This document shows positions 8,557-17,556 of a DNA stretch of 64,000 bases, one piece after another. The position numbers were made by a program, and so were the translations under genes. This stretch comes from Ignavibacteria bacterium (GTDB lineage Bacteria > Bacteroidota > Ignavibacteria > Tepidaquicellales > Tepidaquicellaceae). The stretch spans positions 62,001 through 126,000 of the forward strand of contig JADJYU010000013.1 in NCBI GenBank assembly GCA_016719565.1, written 5' to 3'. Position 1 is the stretch's first letter, and the number at the start of each line of letters is the position of its first letter. Under the pieces are notes generated by a model. That model did no database searches. It was given only the letters and a program-made list of their open reading frames with translations, and was not told where the DNA came from.

Positions 8557-10308
8557 GTCCTAATTTAAATTCGGAACTAACAGATACAGGTAATTTCCCT
8601 TTGAACTTAATAATTCCATTCATAGCGTTTAAAACGGAATTAATTGAAGTCTCTGCATCCGCATAAGCGCAGATATATGAGCTTACATCAGGAAATCCCT
8701 GGATCAGATAAGGATTACCGAAAGAAATAACAATTACTTTTTACCTGCAGATGTAAGTGAATTTATAAGCGAAAGCTGTGAAGACGGAAGTCCAACTGTT
8801 CCTGTCATTATTTTTACTTTCGCATAGATCGGAATAATAATAACATCTGCGTTTGCGGCGTCAGTAAGTATTTCACTGCTGTTGCCAATGTCACCCGACA
8901 GATCATAAAAATATGATTCTTTGAAATTATTATTGCTCTCAAATTTTTCCGCGAAATAATTTGAATTAGCTGTTTCGTTTCCGTTGTTAAGTGAAACTAC
9001 TAGGCATGTTTTTTCAGATGCATTTTTAAACGGGAGAATGTCGCCGGTATTTTTTACAAGTGTGATTGATTCATCTGCTATCTGCTGTGATATTTTTTTT
9101 GCATTATCTGAATTCACAACTGACTGTACTAGAAAGATCAGTATATTTATTTTCATTAGCTTCAGTTTGCTTTTAGCATCAAGTATTTTCCTGACTGACT
9201 CATTAATTCTCTCTTCGGAAATGCTTCCGTTAATAACAGCATTTTCGATCGCATTAATGGTCTTAGTTTCTCCCTGCGGCATAAGTATCAGATCCACTCC
9301 GGCGTTAACGCATTTGAGTGCGACTTCTTCAGTGGTAAAATGTTTTACTATTCCGGCCATGTTCAAAGCGTCCGTCACAACAAGTCCTTTGAATCCCATT
9401 TCTTTTATAAGAATACCGTCAATTAGTTTAGCGGAAAGTGAAGCCGGTAAAAAATCTTCATCATCTACTGTAGGAAGCGATAGATGCGCGATCATTACTG
9501 ACATTACTCCAGCGTCTATTGCTTTCTGAAAAGGGATTAATTCAAGATTATCGAGTCTGCTTCTTGTAAAATTTAAAACAGGAAGGTCGCTGTGAGAATC
9601 AATATCAGTATCTCCGTGTCCCGGGAAATGTTTTGCGGTCGCTATCACTCCGCCGTCCTGAAGTCCTTTGATAAAACTTACTCCAAGCCTGGAAACAATT
9701 TCAGGATCCTCACCATAGGATCTAACATTTATTATCGGATTATCAGGATTATTATTTATGTCAAGCACCGGCGCATAATTCTGATGAATGCCGATCGCCC
9801 TGCATTCCTTTGCGATCTGAAGTCCCATTTCATAAGCAAGGTCGGGATTATTTGTAGCGCCAAGAGCCATATTACTGGGGAATAGACTTCCGTCATCAAG
9901 ACGCATCTTAGTGCCGCGTTCAAAGTCAGCGGACATCAGAAGGGGAGTCTCAGTCAGTCTCTGCAGCTTGTTAATGAGTTCAGCTTCCTGAAGTGAATTT
10001 CCTTTAAAAAAAATAAATCCGCCGATCTTTTCATCTGTAATTAAACTGCTCATCCTTTGAAATTCAGCGGAGCTTTCTGATGGAAGATATCCGTCAGAAT
10101 AAGAGATTATCATCTGTGCAATTTTCTCTCTCAGGTTCATAGACGCTAATTGACTTTCCCTCCATTCTCTGTCAGGTTCAAAAAATGTTTTATCCTTATT
10201 ATAACCTGAAGTATGAACTGCTGACATAAGATTTGATATTTCCGCGGAGCTAAAAAATATGAGTATCAGTGAAAATGTGAAAATCTTTAACGTCGTGTAA
10301 TTTCTCAT
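8540..10308 (-). pseudogene. GH3 beta-N-acetylhexosaminidase (NagZ-like), frameshifted near the 3' end
   Basis: Glycoside hydrolase family 3 enzyme that would release terminal N-acetylglucosamine, for example during peptidoglycan recycling. After an N-terminal signal peptide or anchor the TIM barrel shows KHFPGHGDTDIDSH (226-239), whose Asp-His dyad marks NagZ-type enzymes, and the nucleophile in VVTDALNMAG (Asp313). The open frame stops at 8734 after TSAGKK. Adding one base to the five-T run at 8738-8742 restores VIVISFGNPYLIQGFPDV and carries the frame to a TAA at 8540-8542, about 589 residues. A second anomaly lies at about 9121-9160, where the reading KINILIF is better explained by the neighbouring frame (NENKYTDLSS). 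The gene start overlaps the slipin stop by one base. Confidence 0.82.
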
Positions 10309-11105
10309 TAATATTTATTCTTTATCTTTTTATTTAGATGGTCTGTCATAGCTGTAAAGTATCGCATTACTTCCATAGGCAGCGGAATGATCATTGTAGA
10401 ATTTTTTTCCGCGGCGATCTCTGTCATCACCTGCAGGTATCTGAGCTGAAGCGCATTGTGACTGCTTCCGAGGATATCCGAAGCTTCAGCAAGTTTCTGC
10501 GCTGACATAAATTCACCTTCTGAATTAATGATCTTCGCGCGTTTGTCTCTTTCAGCTTCCGCCTGACGTGACATTGCTCTTATCATTTCCTGAGGCAGAT
10601 CAACGTTTTTAAGCTCGACATTTAAAACCTGAATTCCCCACGGCTCGGTTTCCTTATCTATAAGTTCACGCAGCTTGCTGTTTACCATATCCCTGTGAGT
10701 AAGCAGATCATCCAGATCTCCCTGACCTGTTACAGTTCTTAGTGTTGTCTGAGAAATTAAAGATGTGGCGTACATAAAATCCTCAACCTGAATAATTGCT
10801 TTATTCGGATCCACCACTCTGAAATATACTACGGCATTAACTTTTACAGATACATTATCTTTTGTAATAATATCCTGCGGCGGAACGTCGAGTGCAATTG
10901 TCCTGAGACTAAGCTTTACCATTTTATCCATAATAGGAATTAAAATAATAAGTCCCGGTCCTTTTACAGCGGAAAATTTTCCGAGTCTGAAGATCACTCC
11001 CCGCTCATACTCATTGAGCACCCTGAATGCGCGGAGAATGATAATGAATAAAATGAATCCTAAAATTCCTGCAAATACAAAAAATACACCGGCTAATGCA
11101 TCCAT
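10308..11105 (-). CDS. Slipin (stomatin-like SPFH/band 7 membrane protein)
   Basis: 265 residues. One hydrophobic N-terminal segment (about residues 4-28) anchors the protein. It is followed by the conserved entry into the SPFH domain, NEYERGVIFRLGKF, then PGLIILIPIMDKM, the DVPPQDIITKDNV strand and the coiled-coil-forming AMSRQAEAERDKRAKII segment, ending with a hydrophobic PLPMEVMRYF region. Slipins form membrane-associated oligomers and are often paired with an NfeD protease partner, which is not seen here. Its stop overlaps the GH3 start by one base and the dus gene lies 18 bp upstream, so the three are probably co-transcribed. Confidence 0.92.
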   Translation of the reverse strand: MDALAGVFFVFAGILGFILFIIILRAFRVLNEYERGVIFRLGKFSAVKGPGLIILIPIMDKMVKLSLRTIALDVPPQDIITKDNVSVKVNAVVYFRVVDPNKAIIQVEDFMYATSLISQTTLRTVTGQGDLDDLLTHRDMVNSKLRELIDKETEPWGIQVLNVELKNVDLPQEMIRAMSRQAEAERDKRAKIINSEGEFMSAQKLAEASDILGSSHNALQLRYLQVMTEIAAEKNSTMIIPLPMEVMRYFTAMTDHLNKKIKNKY

Positions 11106-11123
11106 AGTTTAGTATTAATTTAA

Positions 11124-12119
11124 TTAATTAAATATTTCTTTGATCTCTGTTTCATTATAATTTTCTCTGAAGTCTGTGATCTTTTCTTTAATGGAATTAA
11201 AATCACTGTACTGCATTAGTTCCAGTCTGAATTTACTAATATCTTTAAGATTTCTCAGATATCCGGAATAATGTTTTCTGAACTCCCTGACACCCAGATC
11301 TTCACCTTTTAGTTCGCATGCAAGTCTCAGATGTTCGAGGCAGATGTCGGTTTTTTGTTTAACAGTCGGCTCTTCAGGTACATTACCGTTTTTGAGAAAA
11401 TACTTTGACTGCTCGAATATCCATGGATTCGTAATCGCCGCCTGTCCTATCATAACTGCATCGGCTTCATATTCGACGAGAGCGTTTTTCACATCGAAGT
11501 GATCCTTTATATTACCGTTTAGTATTACCGGTATCTGAACTCCCGCGTCTTTTATTTTTTTGATCCAGCTCCAGTCAGCTTCGCCTTTATTTCCCTGATT
11601 TCTGAGACGGCAGTGAACTGTGAGCGCCTGTATGCCGATGCTTTCGAGAATCCTTGCAACTTCTACAATTACTATAGAGTCTTCATCCCATCCGAGTCTT
11701 GTCTTGAGTGTAACAGGAAGTTTAACATTAGTCAGAACAGATTCCGCAATCTTCGCCATCTTCGGAATATCTTTTAAAAGTCCCGCTCCGGCGCCTCTCA
11801 TGGCAACATCTTTCACCCAGCAGCCGCAGTTTATATCAATGAAATCCGGTCCGGCTTCTTCGGATATCTTAGCCGCCTGCACGAGCACCTCATCATTGCC
11901 TCCGAAGATCTGAACAGCAACAGGTCTTTCCTCTTCATAAAAAAATAATTTTGCACGCGCTTTTCTCGCATCGCGGATCAGTCCTTCTGCGGAAATGAAT
12001 TCAGTATATACAATATCAGCGCCGAGTCTCCTGCAGATAAGTCTGAAAGGCGGCTCGGTAACATCTTCCATTGGAGCAAGCAGGATCTTACCCGAAAATT
12101 GTTTCTGAAATTCATTCAT
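11124..12119 (-). CDS. dusB: tRNA-dihydrouridine synthase, DusB-like
   Basis: FMN-dependent enzyme that reduces specific uridines in the tRNA D-loop. The 331-residue protein starts with the flavin-binding ILLAPMEDVTEPPFR and has YTEFISAEGL and VQIFGG. The catalytic region is DINCGCWVKDVAMRGAGAGLL, where Cys100 is the expected general acid and Trp101 stands where many Dus proteins have Pro. Later come LKTRLGWDE, LTVHCRLRNQG and the phosphate-binding NGNI and AVMIGQAAITNPWIF segments. The exact Dus subtype is inferred from overall pattern. The gene is followed closely by the slipin gene. Confidence 0.93.
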   Translation of the reverse strand: MNEFQKQFSGKILLAPMEDVTEPPFRLICRRLGADIVYTEFISAEGLIRDARKARAKLFFYEEERPVAVQIFGGNDEVLVQAAKISEEAGPDFIDINCGCWVKDVAMRGAGAGLLKDIPKMAKIAESVLTNVKLPVTLKTRLGWDEDSIVIVEVARILESIGIQALTVHCRLRNQGNKGEADWSWIKKIKDAGVQIPVILNGNIKDHFDVKNALVEYEADAVMIGQAAITNPWIFEQSKYFLKNGNVPEEPTVKQKTDICLEHLRLACELKGEDLGVREFRKHYSGYLRNLKDISKFRLELMQYSDFNSIKEKITDFRENYNETEIKEIFN

Positions 12120-12281
12120 GTTTCAAATTTAGTCATTGCAGTATTAATTAGAAATAAATAAAAATGATTTTATTTGGATTTTCACATTTGAATATAGTGT
12201 AGTGATGTTCGGTATTCGTTAATTCCGCTGAGAGCGGGTCGTTAATGACAGGTCAGTATTATCCTGCCTGCCTAATAAAAA

Positions 12282-12303
12282 AAGCGGGACTTTCATCCCG
12301 CTT
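12282..12303 (-). terminator. Intrinsic terminator after the 12344-13078 gene
   Basis: Eight-base-pair stem with arms AAGCGGGA and TCCCGCTT and a six-base loop, followed on the minus strand by seven or more T. It lies 40 bp past the stop of the minus-strand gene. Confidence 0.87.
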
Positions 12304-12343
12304 CATTTTATTACTTTACAAATGACAAAGACCGAAGTCTGTA

Positions 12344-13078
12344 TCAGTATTTTTTATTTGAAGTTGTTTTGTATTCCGGCGAGGCGGCTCCGTATTTTCT
12401 TCGGATGTGTCTCTTCGCCCTTGAAGCGCGGTCTTTAAGTCCGTGTCCGCTTTCAAAGTAATGCATTATTCTGCTTCTCTCTCCGGCGAACTTTATCTCT
12501 CTCAATGCAGTCTTCTCAAGACTATCAGCTGTTTCGGCTTCAAGCGATTCAAGAGAAGTTACGGAAATGGAACTGTCAGTCGGTTCGTAAAATCCGAACG
12601 TCTTTATTGTTCCGATCAGAGATCTGAAATTACCGAGACGCGATTTGTAATCCAGCGCAGATACCGAGCTGAACTGCGGCTGCGGATCTCCTTCTTTCAG
12701 ATTTTTTATTACTGTGTTTTTCATTCTGCTGTGTTCGGTTACATTCTCTCCGAGTATGACTTTAATGAGAATATTTACACGGTTGTATTCGACCGAACCT
12801 TTACCTTTTACCTCAGCGATCTCGGATCTGACATTCCTGCTGACCTTTTCCATTTTTTCAAATGACAGCTTTAATGTATCGTTTGCAGCATTGAGTTCAG
12901 CAGCTGCAGATTTGTAACCTGTAATTCCTGCGTCAACAGCGTTTACGAATTCCTCGTAGTTAGCCGGCTTTATATCTTCCGATGACGGGTTATACAGTGT
13001 TAAGTTTTTTACTGTGACCACAAGGTCTTTACTGTTTTTTATTCTGGCTTCCAGAGAAGCGCTTTTATTCTTTGACAT
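12344..13078 (-). CDS. Hypothetical helical, charged protein
   Basis: 244 residues with no signal peptide or membrane segment. The N-terminal ~100 residues are predominantly helical and likely coiled-coil (NAANDTLKLSFEKMEKVSRNV, with heptad-spaced hydrophobics). The C-terminus is strongly basic (RASRAKRHIRRKYGAASPEYK), which could bind nucleic acid or membrane. I do not recognise a named family. The gene stands alone, with its own terminator downstream and about 300 bp of non-coding DNA upstream (13079-13375) in which I see no gene or clear signal. Function is unknown. Confidence 0.75.
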   Translation of the reverse strand: MSKNKSASLEARIKNSKDLVVTVKNLTLYNPSSEDIKPANYEEFVNAVDAGITGYKSAAAELNAANDTLKLSFEKMEKVSRNVRSEIAEVKGKGSVEYNRVNILIKVILGENVTEHSRMKNTVIKNLKEGDPQPQFSSVSALDYKSRLGNFRSLIGTIKTFGFYEPTDSSISVTSLESLEAETADSLEKTALREIKFAGERSRIMHYFESGHGLKDRASRAKRHIRRKYGAASPEYKTTSNKKY

Positions 13079-13375
13079 GATTTATTTATTTAAAATTTTT
13101 AAAACTGTTTGTTATAATACAGTCCGTGCATAGTTATCGTTTTCCGTTTTATCATTGACCGGATCATTTTCAAAACTGAAACATATTCATCCTGGTATCT
13201 TTTTCACCTGACTGCTCTTCGGGTTATTCAGTCTTCTGAAAATCCGCCTGCCGCTTTGAATGATTACCCGACTTTGGGAATTTCATATAAACGAGCGGCC
13301 GGGAAAAACAGGTTTAGCAGAATTCGAAATTTACAATAGTAACCTGCAATCCCTGATCCGAAAGTTGTGATTATT

Positions 13376-14392
13376 TTATGGAGGAACTCCGCAGTACCGC
13401 TCAATGACGCCTTCGAAAGCTGATACTGTTTCGCTGAGAACTGCAAAATAAACTGCAGGTTTATGATTGTGAAGTGTGACGGCTATAATAATTATTAATT
13501 TCAATCCGCCGCCTGTGAAGGATTTTATGCTTAATAAATTTACTGCAGGCAGGTCTCTGCCGGCTTCTATCATTATTAAATTTGAATAATGCAGATATGA
13601 ATCTGCATCAGACACAATTGCATTTATTGCGGGAGACTGTTTTAACAGTCCGGATAATTTTATTCTTTTGGAATGTTTATTCTTTGATCTTTTTGAAACC
13701 TGAAACTGTTTAACTATTTTTTCAACTGCATCAAATGCGCTTTTCTTTTGTTTTGAAAAACGTTTGAATTTATTTTCAGTAAATTGAATTTTCGCGTCTG
13801 AATTTTTTATTCCTGAATCTGAAAGATACATATCAGCATTTGAAAAATCCATATCTGCATCTGAAAAGTTCATATCTGCATCTGCCGGACCCATATTTGC
13901 ATCTGAATAGTTCATATTTGCATTTGCCAGGTTCATATTTGCATCTGCCGGATCCATATCTGCATCTGCCGGGTCCATATTTATATCTGCCGGATCCATA
14001 TTTGCATCTGTAAAGTTCATATCTGCATCTGCTCGATGCAAATCTGCAAAAACGTTTACCGATTCTGAATTTGATTTATCCAAACCGGCTTTTATATCAG
14101 GATGATTTTTAAAAATTAAGCTGACTACAGAAAAAACTTTAAGCTGATCTTTAATTCCGGATGGAGTATCAGTTGAAATGTTTACTGGAATTAAAACAGA
14201 CTGAAAGAAAGATTTCAGATTGCAGTTTTGAATCCTGGGAGTTTTGGAACTGTATTTTAAATTTTTATCTGACCTGTTCATAATAAATTGAACTTCATAT
14301 TTGTCGGCATATAACTGCCGGTGAAATTCAAAAAGTTCCGCGGGGGATAAAGCGAATAACTTGCTGTTAAATTCTAAACTTTTTCCTGTCAT
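13376..14392 (-). CDS. Hypothetical protein with twelve or so seven-residue repeats; coding status uncertain
   Basis: A 338-codon open frame. Residues of roughly 115-200 are a tandem seven-residue repeat of the type DANMDPA / DADMNFS / DINMDPA, encoded by 21-bp DNA units, with Asp/Asn, Ala and Met at fixed positions. The N-terminal third has no recognisable domain. The C-terminal part has a basic stretch (KRSKNKHSKRIK) and a hydrophobic patch (LKLIIIIAVTL). The ATG at 14390-14392 lies inside the first copy of the neighbouring palindromic repeat array, so the native start is probably further in (for example the Met of MNRSDKNLKYSS) or the array has invaded the 5' end. The frame may be real or a chance by-product of the minisatellite. 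Confidence 0.45.
   Translation of the reverse strand: MTGKSLEFNSKLFALSPAELFEFHRQLYADKYEVQFIMNRSDKNLKYSSKTPRIQNCNLKSFFQSVLIPVNISTDTPSGIKDQLKVFSVVSLIFKNHPDIKAGLDKSNSESVNVFADLHRADADMNFTDANMDPADINMDPADADMDPADANMNLANANMNYSDANMGPADADMNFSDADMDFSNADMYLSDSGIKNSDAKIQFTENKFKRFSKQKKSAFDAVEKIVKQFQVSKRSKNKHSKRIKLSGLLKQSPAINAIVSDADSYLHYSNLIMIEAGRDLPAVNLLSIKSFTGGGLKLIIIIAVTLHNHKPAVYFAVLSETVSAFEGVIERYCGVPP
13810..14050. repeat. 21-bp-period minisatellite
   Basis: About eleven or twelve imperfect tandem copies of a 21-bp unit, which on the plus strand reads like CATATCTGCATCTGCCGGAT plus one base, with variable positions in the middle. The period is a multiple of three, so a heptapeptide repeat results on either strand. 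A second locus with the same period, but a different sequence, occurs at about 38240-38900. Confidence 0.85.
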
Positions 14393-15841
14393 TCCCGCGT
14401 GCTCTGTTTTTTGTCATACCCGCGTACTCCGTTTTTTGTCATTCCCGCGTGCTCCCGGCGGGAATCCAATAACAACGAAACTTGATATTAATATTCTGAA
14501 ATTATTTTTGTGAATCCCGCATGCTCCGTTTTTTGTCATTCCCGAGTGCTCCGTTTTTTGTCATTCCCGCGTGCTCCGTTTTTTGTCATTCCCGCATGCT
14601 CCGTTTTTTGTCATTCCCGCGTGCTCCGTTTTTTGTCATTCCCGCGTACTCCGTTTTTTGTCATTCCCGCGTGCTCCCGGCGGGAATCCAATCACAACGA
14701 AACTTGATATTAATATTCTGAAATTATTTTTGTGAATCCCGCATGCTCCGTTTATTGTCATTCCCGCGTACTCTGTTTTTTGTCATTCCCGCGTACTCCC
14801 GGCGGGAATCCAATCACAACGAAACTTGATATTAATATTCTGAAATTATTTTGTGAATCCCGCATGCTCTGTTTATTGTCATTCCCGCATGCTCCCGGCG
14901 GGAATCCAATCATAACGAAACTTGATATTAATATTCTGAAATTATTTTTGTGAATCCCGCATGCTCCGTTTTTTGTGAATCCCGCGTGCTCTGTTTATTG
15001 TCATTCCCGCGTGCTCCCGGCGGGAATCCAATCACAACGAAACTTGATATTAATATTCTGAAATTATTTTGTGAATCCCGCATGCTCCGTTTTTTGTCAT
15101 TCCCGCGTACTCCGTTTTTTGTCATTCCCGCGTGCTCCCGGCGGGAATCCAATCACAACGAAACTTGATATTAATATTCTGAAATTATTTTTGTGAATCC
15201 CGCATGCTCTGTTTATTGTCATTCCCGCGTACTCCGTTTTTTGTCATTCCCGCGTGCTCCGTTTTTTGTCATTCCCGCGTGCTCCGTTTTTTGTCATTCC
15301 CGCGTGCTCCCGGCGGGAATCCAATCACAACGAAACTTGATATTAATATTCTGAAATTATTTTTGTGAATCCCGCATGCTCCTTTTTCGTTTTTGCTTTT
15401 TGTCTCCGTTTTTTGTCATTCCCGCATTCTCCGTTTTTTGTCATTCCCGCGTGCTCCGTTTTTTGTCATTCCCGCGTGCTCCGTTTTTTGTCATTCCCGC
15501 GTGCTCCCGGCGGGAATCCAATCACAACGAAACTTGATATTAATATTCTGAAATTATTTTTGTGAATCCCGCATGCTCCGTTTTTTTCCTTCCCGAGTGC
15601 TCCGTTTTTTGTCATTCCCGCGTTTTTGTCCGTTTTTTGTCATACCCGCGTATCCGTTTTTTTGTCATTCCCGCGTGCTCCCGGCGGGAATCCAATCACA
15701 ACGAAACTTGATATTAATATTCTGAAATTATTTTTGTGAATCCCGCATGCTCCGTTTTTTCTCCAGCGTCCCTTTTTGTCATTCCCGCGTACTCCGTTTT
15801 TTGTCATTCCCGCGTGCTCCGTTTTTTGTCATACCCGCGTC
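14386..15841 (+). repeat. Palindrome-derived tandem repeat array, forward orientation
   Basis: About 30 copies of a 25-bp unit built around TCATTCCCGCGTGCTCCG and a run of T; the exact 25-bp step is clear at 14535, 14560, 14585, 14610, 14635 and 14660. It is interrupted by nine copies of a longer unit holding CGGCGGGAATCC, then AACGAAACTTGATATTAATA and an AT-rich tail, then a variant core GAATCCCGCATGCTCC. Where short and long units meet, ATTCCCGC and GCGGGAAT form a hairpin with a nine-base loop. Long-unit copies (near 14471, 14696, 14818, 14914, 15036, 15157, 15328, 15516, 15699) are nearly identical, which implies recent amplification. Translations through the array are repeat artefacts, not genes. 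Confidence 0.92.
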
Positions 15842-16230
15842 AACGAAAATTTGTTTAATTCCAAACTTAGTATTACTTGGGAATAAAATTTAACTCTAAT
15901 TATTTTTTGAAATTTTTATTTAACGGACTCATTTGTGATTCAAGTGACAAGTTTTTAGTCATAAAACAGTTTCATGCTTACGTTAGGTGCTGAATGGATT
16001 CCGCCGGGAACCAAAACAACGAAACGATATTAAATCTGAAACATTTTGACTGGGAATGCAAGTTTTGGCGCGTTTTCTGGGGATGCAGTTTTGATACCGG
16101 GGAATGCAGTTTTGTCCGGGGGCCGACCCGTTTCGGGCCGTATGGTCGGGCACGCAATTTAATTTAAACTTAGAATTACTTTGGGAATAAAATTGCCTAA
16201 AACTCTGAAATCACAACTTTTGAGACATGG
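15842..16230. repeat. Transition segment between the two oppositely oriented arrays
   Basis: 389 bp without a gene. It holds a diverged long unit near 15985-16055 (GGATTCCGCCGGGAA, then AACGAAACGATATTAA) and three degenerate GGGAATGCAGTTTT-type half sites. It also has an imperfect direct repeat of about 38 bp (15852-15890 and 16157-16195, both containing AACTTAG, ATTACTT and GGGAATAAAATT). A GC-rich palindrome GACCCGTTTCGGGCC-like sequence is near 16124. Confidence 0.7.
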
Positions 16231-16815
16231 TGGATTCATAAACAATTTCTGGTGTACGTTGAGTGCTGAATGGATTCCCGCCAGAAACACGCGGGAATGA
16301 CAAGTTTTGAGCACGCGGGAATGACAAGTGACAAGTCTAGAGTATGCTGGAATGACAAGTTTTGGTGTGTTATTTGCTGAATGGATTCCCGCCGGGAACA
16401 CGCGGGAATGACAAGTTTTGAGTATGGTGGAATGGCAAGTTTTGGTGTGTTACTTGATGAATGGATTCCCGCCGGGAGCACGCGGGAATGACAAGTTTTG
16501 AGCACGCGGGAATGACAGTCTAGAGTATGCTGGAATGACAAGTTTTGGTGTGTTATTTGCTGAATGGATTCCCGCCAGAAACACGCGGGAATGACAAGTT
16601 TTGAGCACGCGGGAATGACAAGTCTAGAGTATGCTGGAATGACAAGTTTAGAGTATGCTGGGATGACAAGTTTTGGTGTGTTATTTGCTGAATGGATTCC
16701 CCGCCAGAAACACGCGGGAATGACAAGTTTTGATCACGCGGGAATGACAAGTTTAGAGTATACTGGAATGACAAGTTTAGGTGTGTTACTTGCTGAATGG
16801 ATTCCCGCCGGAAGA
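16231..16815 (-). repeat. Palindrome-derived tandem repeat array, reverse orientation
   Basis: The same core as the array at 14386-15841 (ATTCCCGC / GCGGGAAT), in the opposite orientation and with different spacer sequence. Units read GCGGGAATGACAAGTTTTGA on the plus strand, at a spacing of about 24 bp. They alternate with six copies of a boundary unit GAATGGATTCCCGCC (near 16267, 16379, 16460, 16561, 16690 and 16793). Degenerate half units (TATGCTGGAATGACAAGT) are mixed in. The array ends about 115 bp from the 3' end of the GIY-YIG nuclease gene. Confidence 0.88.
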
Positions 16816-16930
16816 CAATTCAACTGAACCGAGGTATTTCCAAGTATTCTTTCTTTGAAAAAATAACTGCGATTTAAAAGTTCTAAAGTGTTTCCGTTTG
16901 AGACACAAATTGATTCTTTATTTATTAAAA

Positions 16931-17257
16931 TTACATAAGCGGAAAATTATGCTTAAGCATATCATCACTTCCTCCAATTTCATAAAATAAATCTTTCCAT
17001 TCGGGATTCATTTTTTCAATTTCTCTGATCTTCCATTTTCTATTCCATTTTTTCACTTGCTTTTCTTTTACAATTGTTGATTTAATATCATGACTCTGTA
17101 AAAACCATACTAACTTATCAACTCCATATTTTTCAGTAAAACCTTTGAATTCTTTTCTCTTATGTTCAGCAACTCTTCTCAGTAAATTATTTGTAACTCC
17201 GATATAAGTAGTTCCATTTTTTTCGCTTGCCACTATGTAAACATAATAATTATACAT
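16931..17257 (-). CDS. GIY-YIG family endonuclease (small, single domain)
   Basis: A stand-alone GIY-YIG nuclease of about 108 residues when started at the ATG at 17257-17255 (MYNYYVYIVASEKNG), which fits the family. The open frame extends 59 codons further upstream, but that extension is low-quality sequence running into the 72-bp repeat. Visible motifs are YYVYIVAS with TYIGVTNNLLRRVAEH (the GIY/YIG strands and catalytic Arg) and KEKQVKKWNRKWKIREIEKMNPEWKDLF, with the conserved Glu in the Lys-rich helix and the WxDL ending typical of this subgroup. It sits between the reverse-oriented repeat array and a hairpin-bearing tandem duplication. A role in moving or cutting those repeats is a hypothesis, not shown. 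Confidence 0.88.
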   Translation of the reverse strand: MYNYYVYIVASEKNGTTYIGVTNNLLRRVAEHKRKEFKGFTEKYGVDKLVWFLQSHDIKSTIVKEKQVKKWNRKWKIREIEKMNPEWKDLFYEIGGSDDMLKHNFPLM

Positions 17258-17412
17258 GCATGAGTTGTTTGATGATTTAATGACATGTAAGTTGAATCTA
17301 TTCGGGTTCACGATCTGAAAAAATTCCTTCAGAGTGTGAATAGAAAATAGTAAATAAATGGAAAAAGTAAAATAATAAATACACAATGTAATCTGAAAAT
17401 AGAATAGCTTGC

Positions 17413-17556
17413 CCCCCGGCGGAGTTTCGCGCACTTCGGACTCCGCCGTTTAAAAGAAAACCTTCCTCAGAATTAACTTTTTGTCCCCCGGCGGAGTCTC
17501 GCGCACTTCGGACTCCGCCGTTTAAAAGAAAACCTTCCTCAGAATTAACTTTTTAT
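17413..17556. repeat. 72-bp tandem duplication with hairpin
   Basis: Two almost identical 72-bp units in direct tandem (17413-17484 and 17485-17556). Each contains GGCGGAGT and ACTCCGCC as perfect eight-base arms around a 14-base loop, then TTTAAAAGAAAACCTTCCTC and an AATTAACTTTTT tail. It lies just upstream of the GIY-YIG gene. The following stretch to 17847 is AT-rich, and I see nothing definite in it. Confidence 0.88.

Noticed and set aside
13264..13446. 60-codon minus-strand frame overlapping the repeat-protein frame
   Set aside because: Overlaps the 3' end of the 338-codon frame in another phase and has no recognisable features.
14386..16815. CRISPR array
   Set aside because: Units are directly repeated with no unique spacers of constant length, the spacer part itself is repeated, and no cas gene is present.
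14510..16827. Several 65-100 codon open frames within the repeat arrays on both strands
   Set aside because: All are translations of the tandem units (for example CHSRVLRF and SFPRAPGGNP); they have no start context, and they exist in several frames because the repeat lacks stops.
17258..17434. N-terminal extension of the GIY-YIG protein (MRETPPGG...)
   Set aside because: The extension overlaps the 72-bp hairpin duplication and has no family similarity; the Met at 17257 opens the conserved domain directly.
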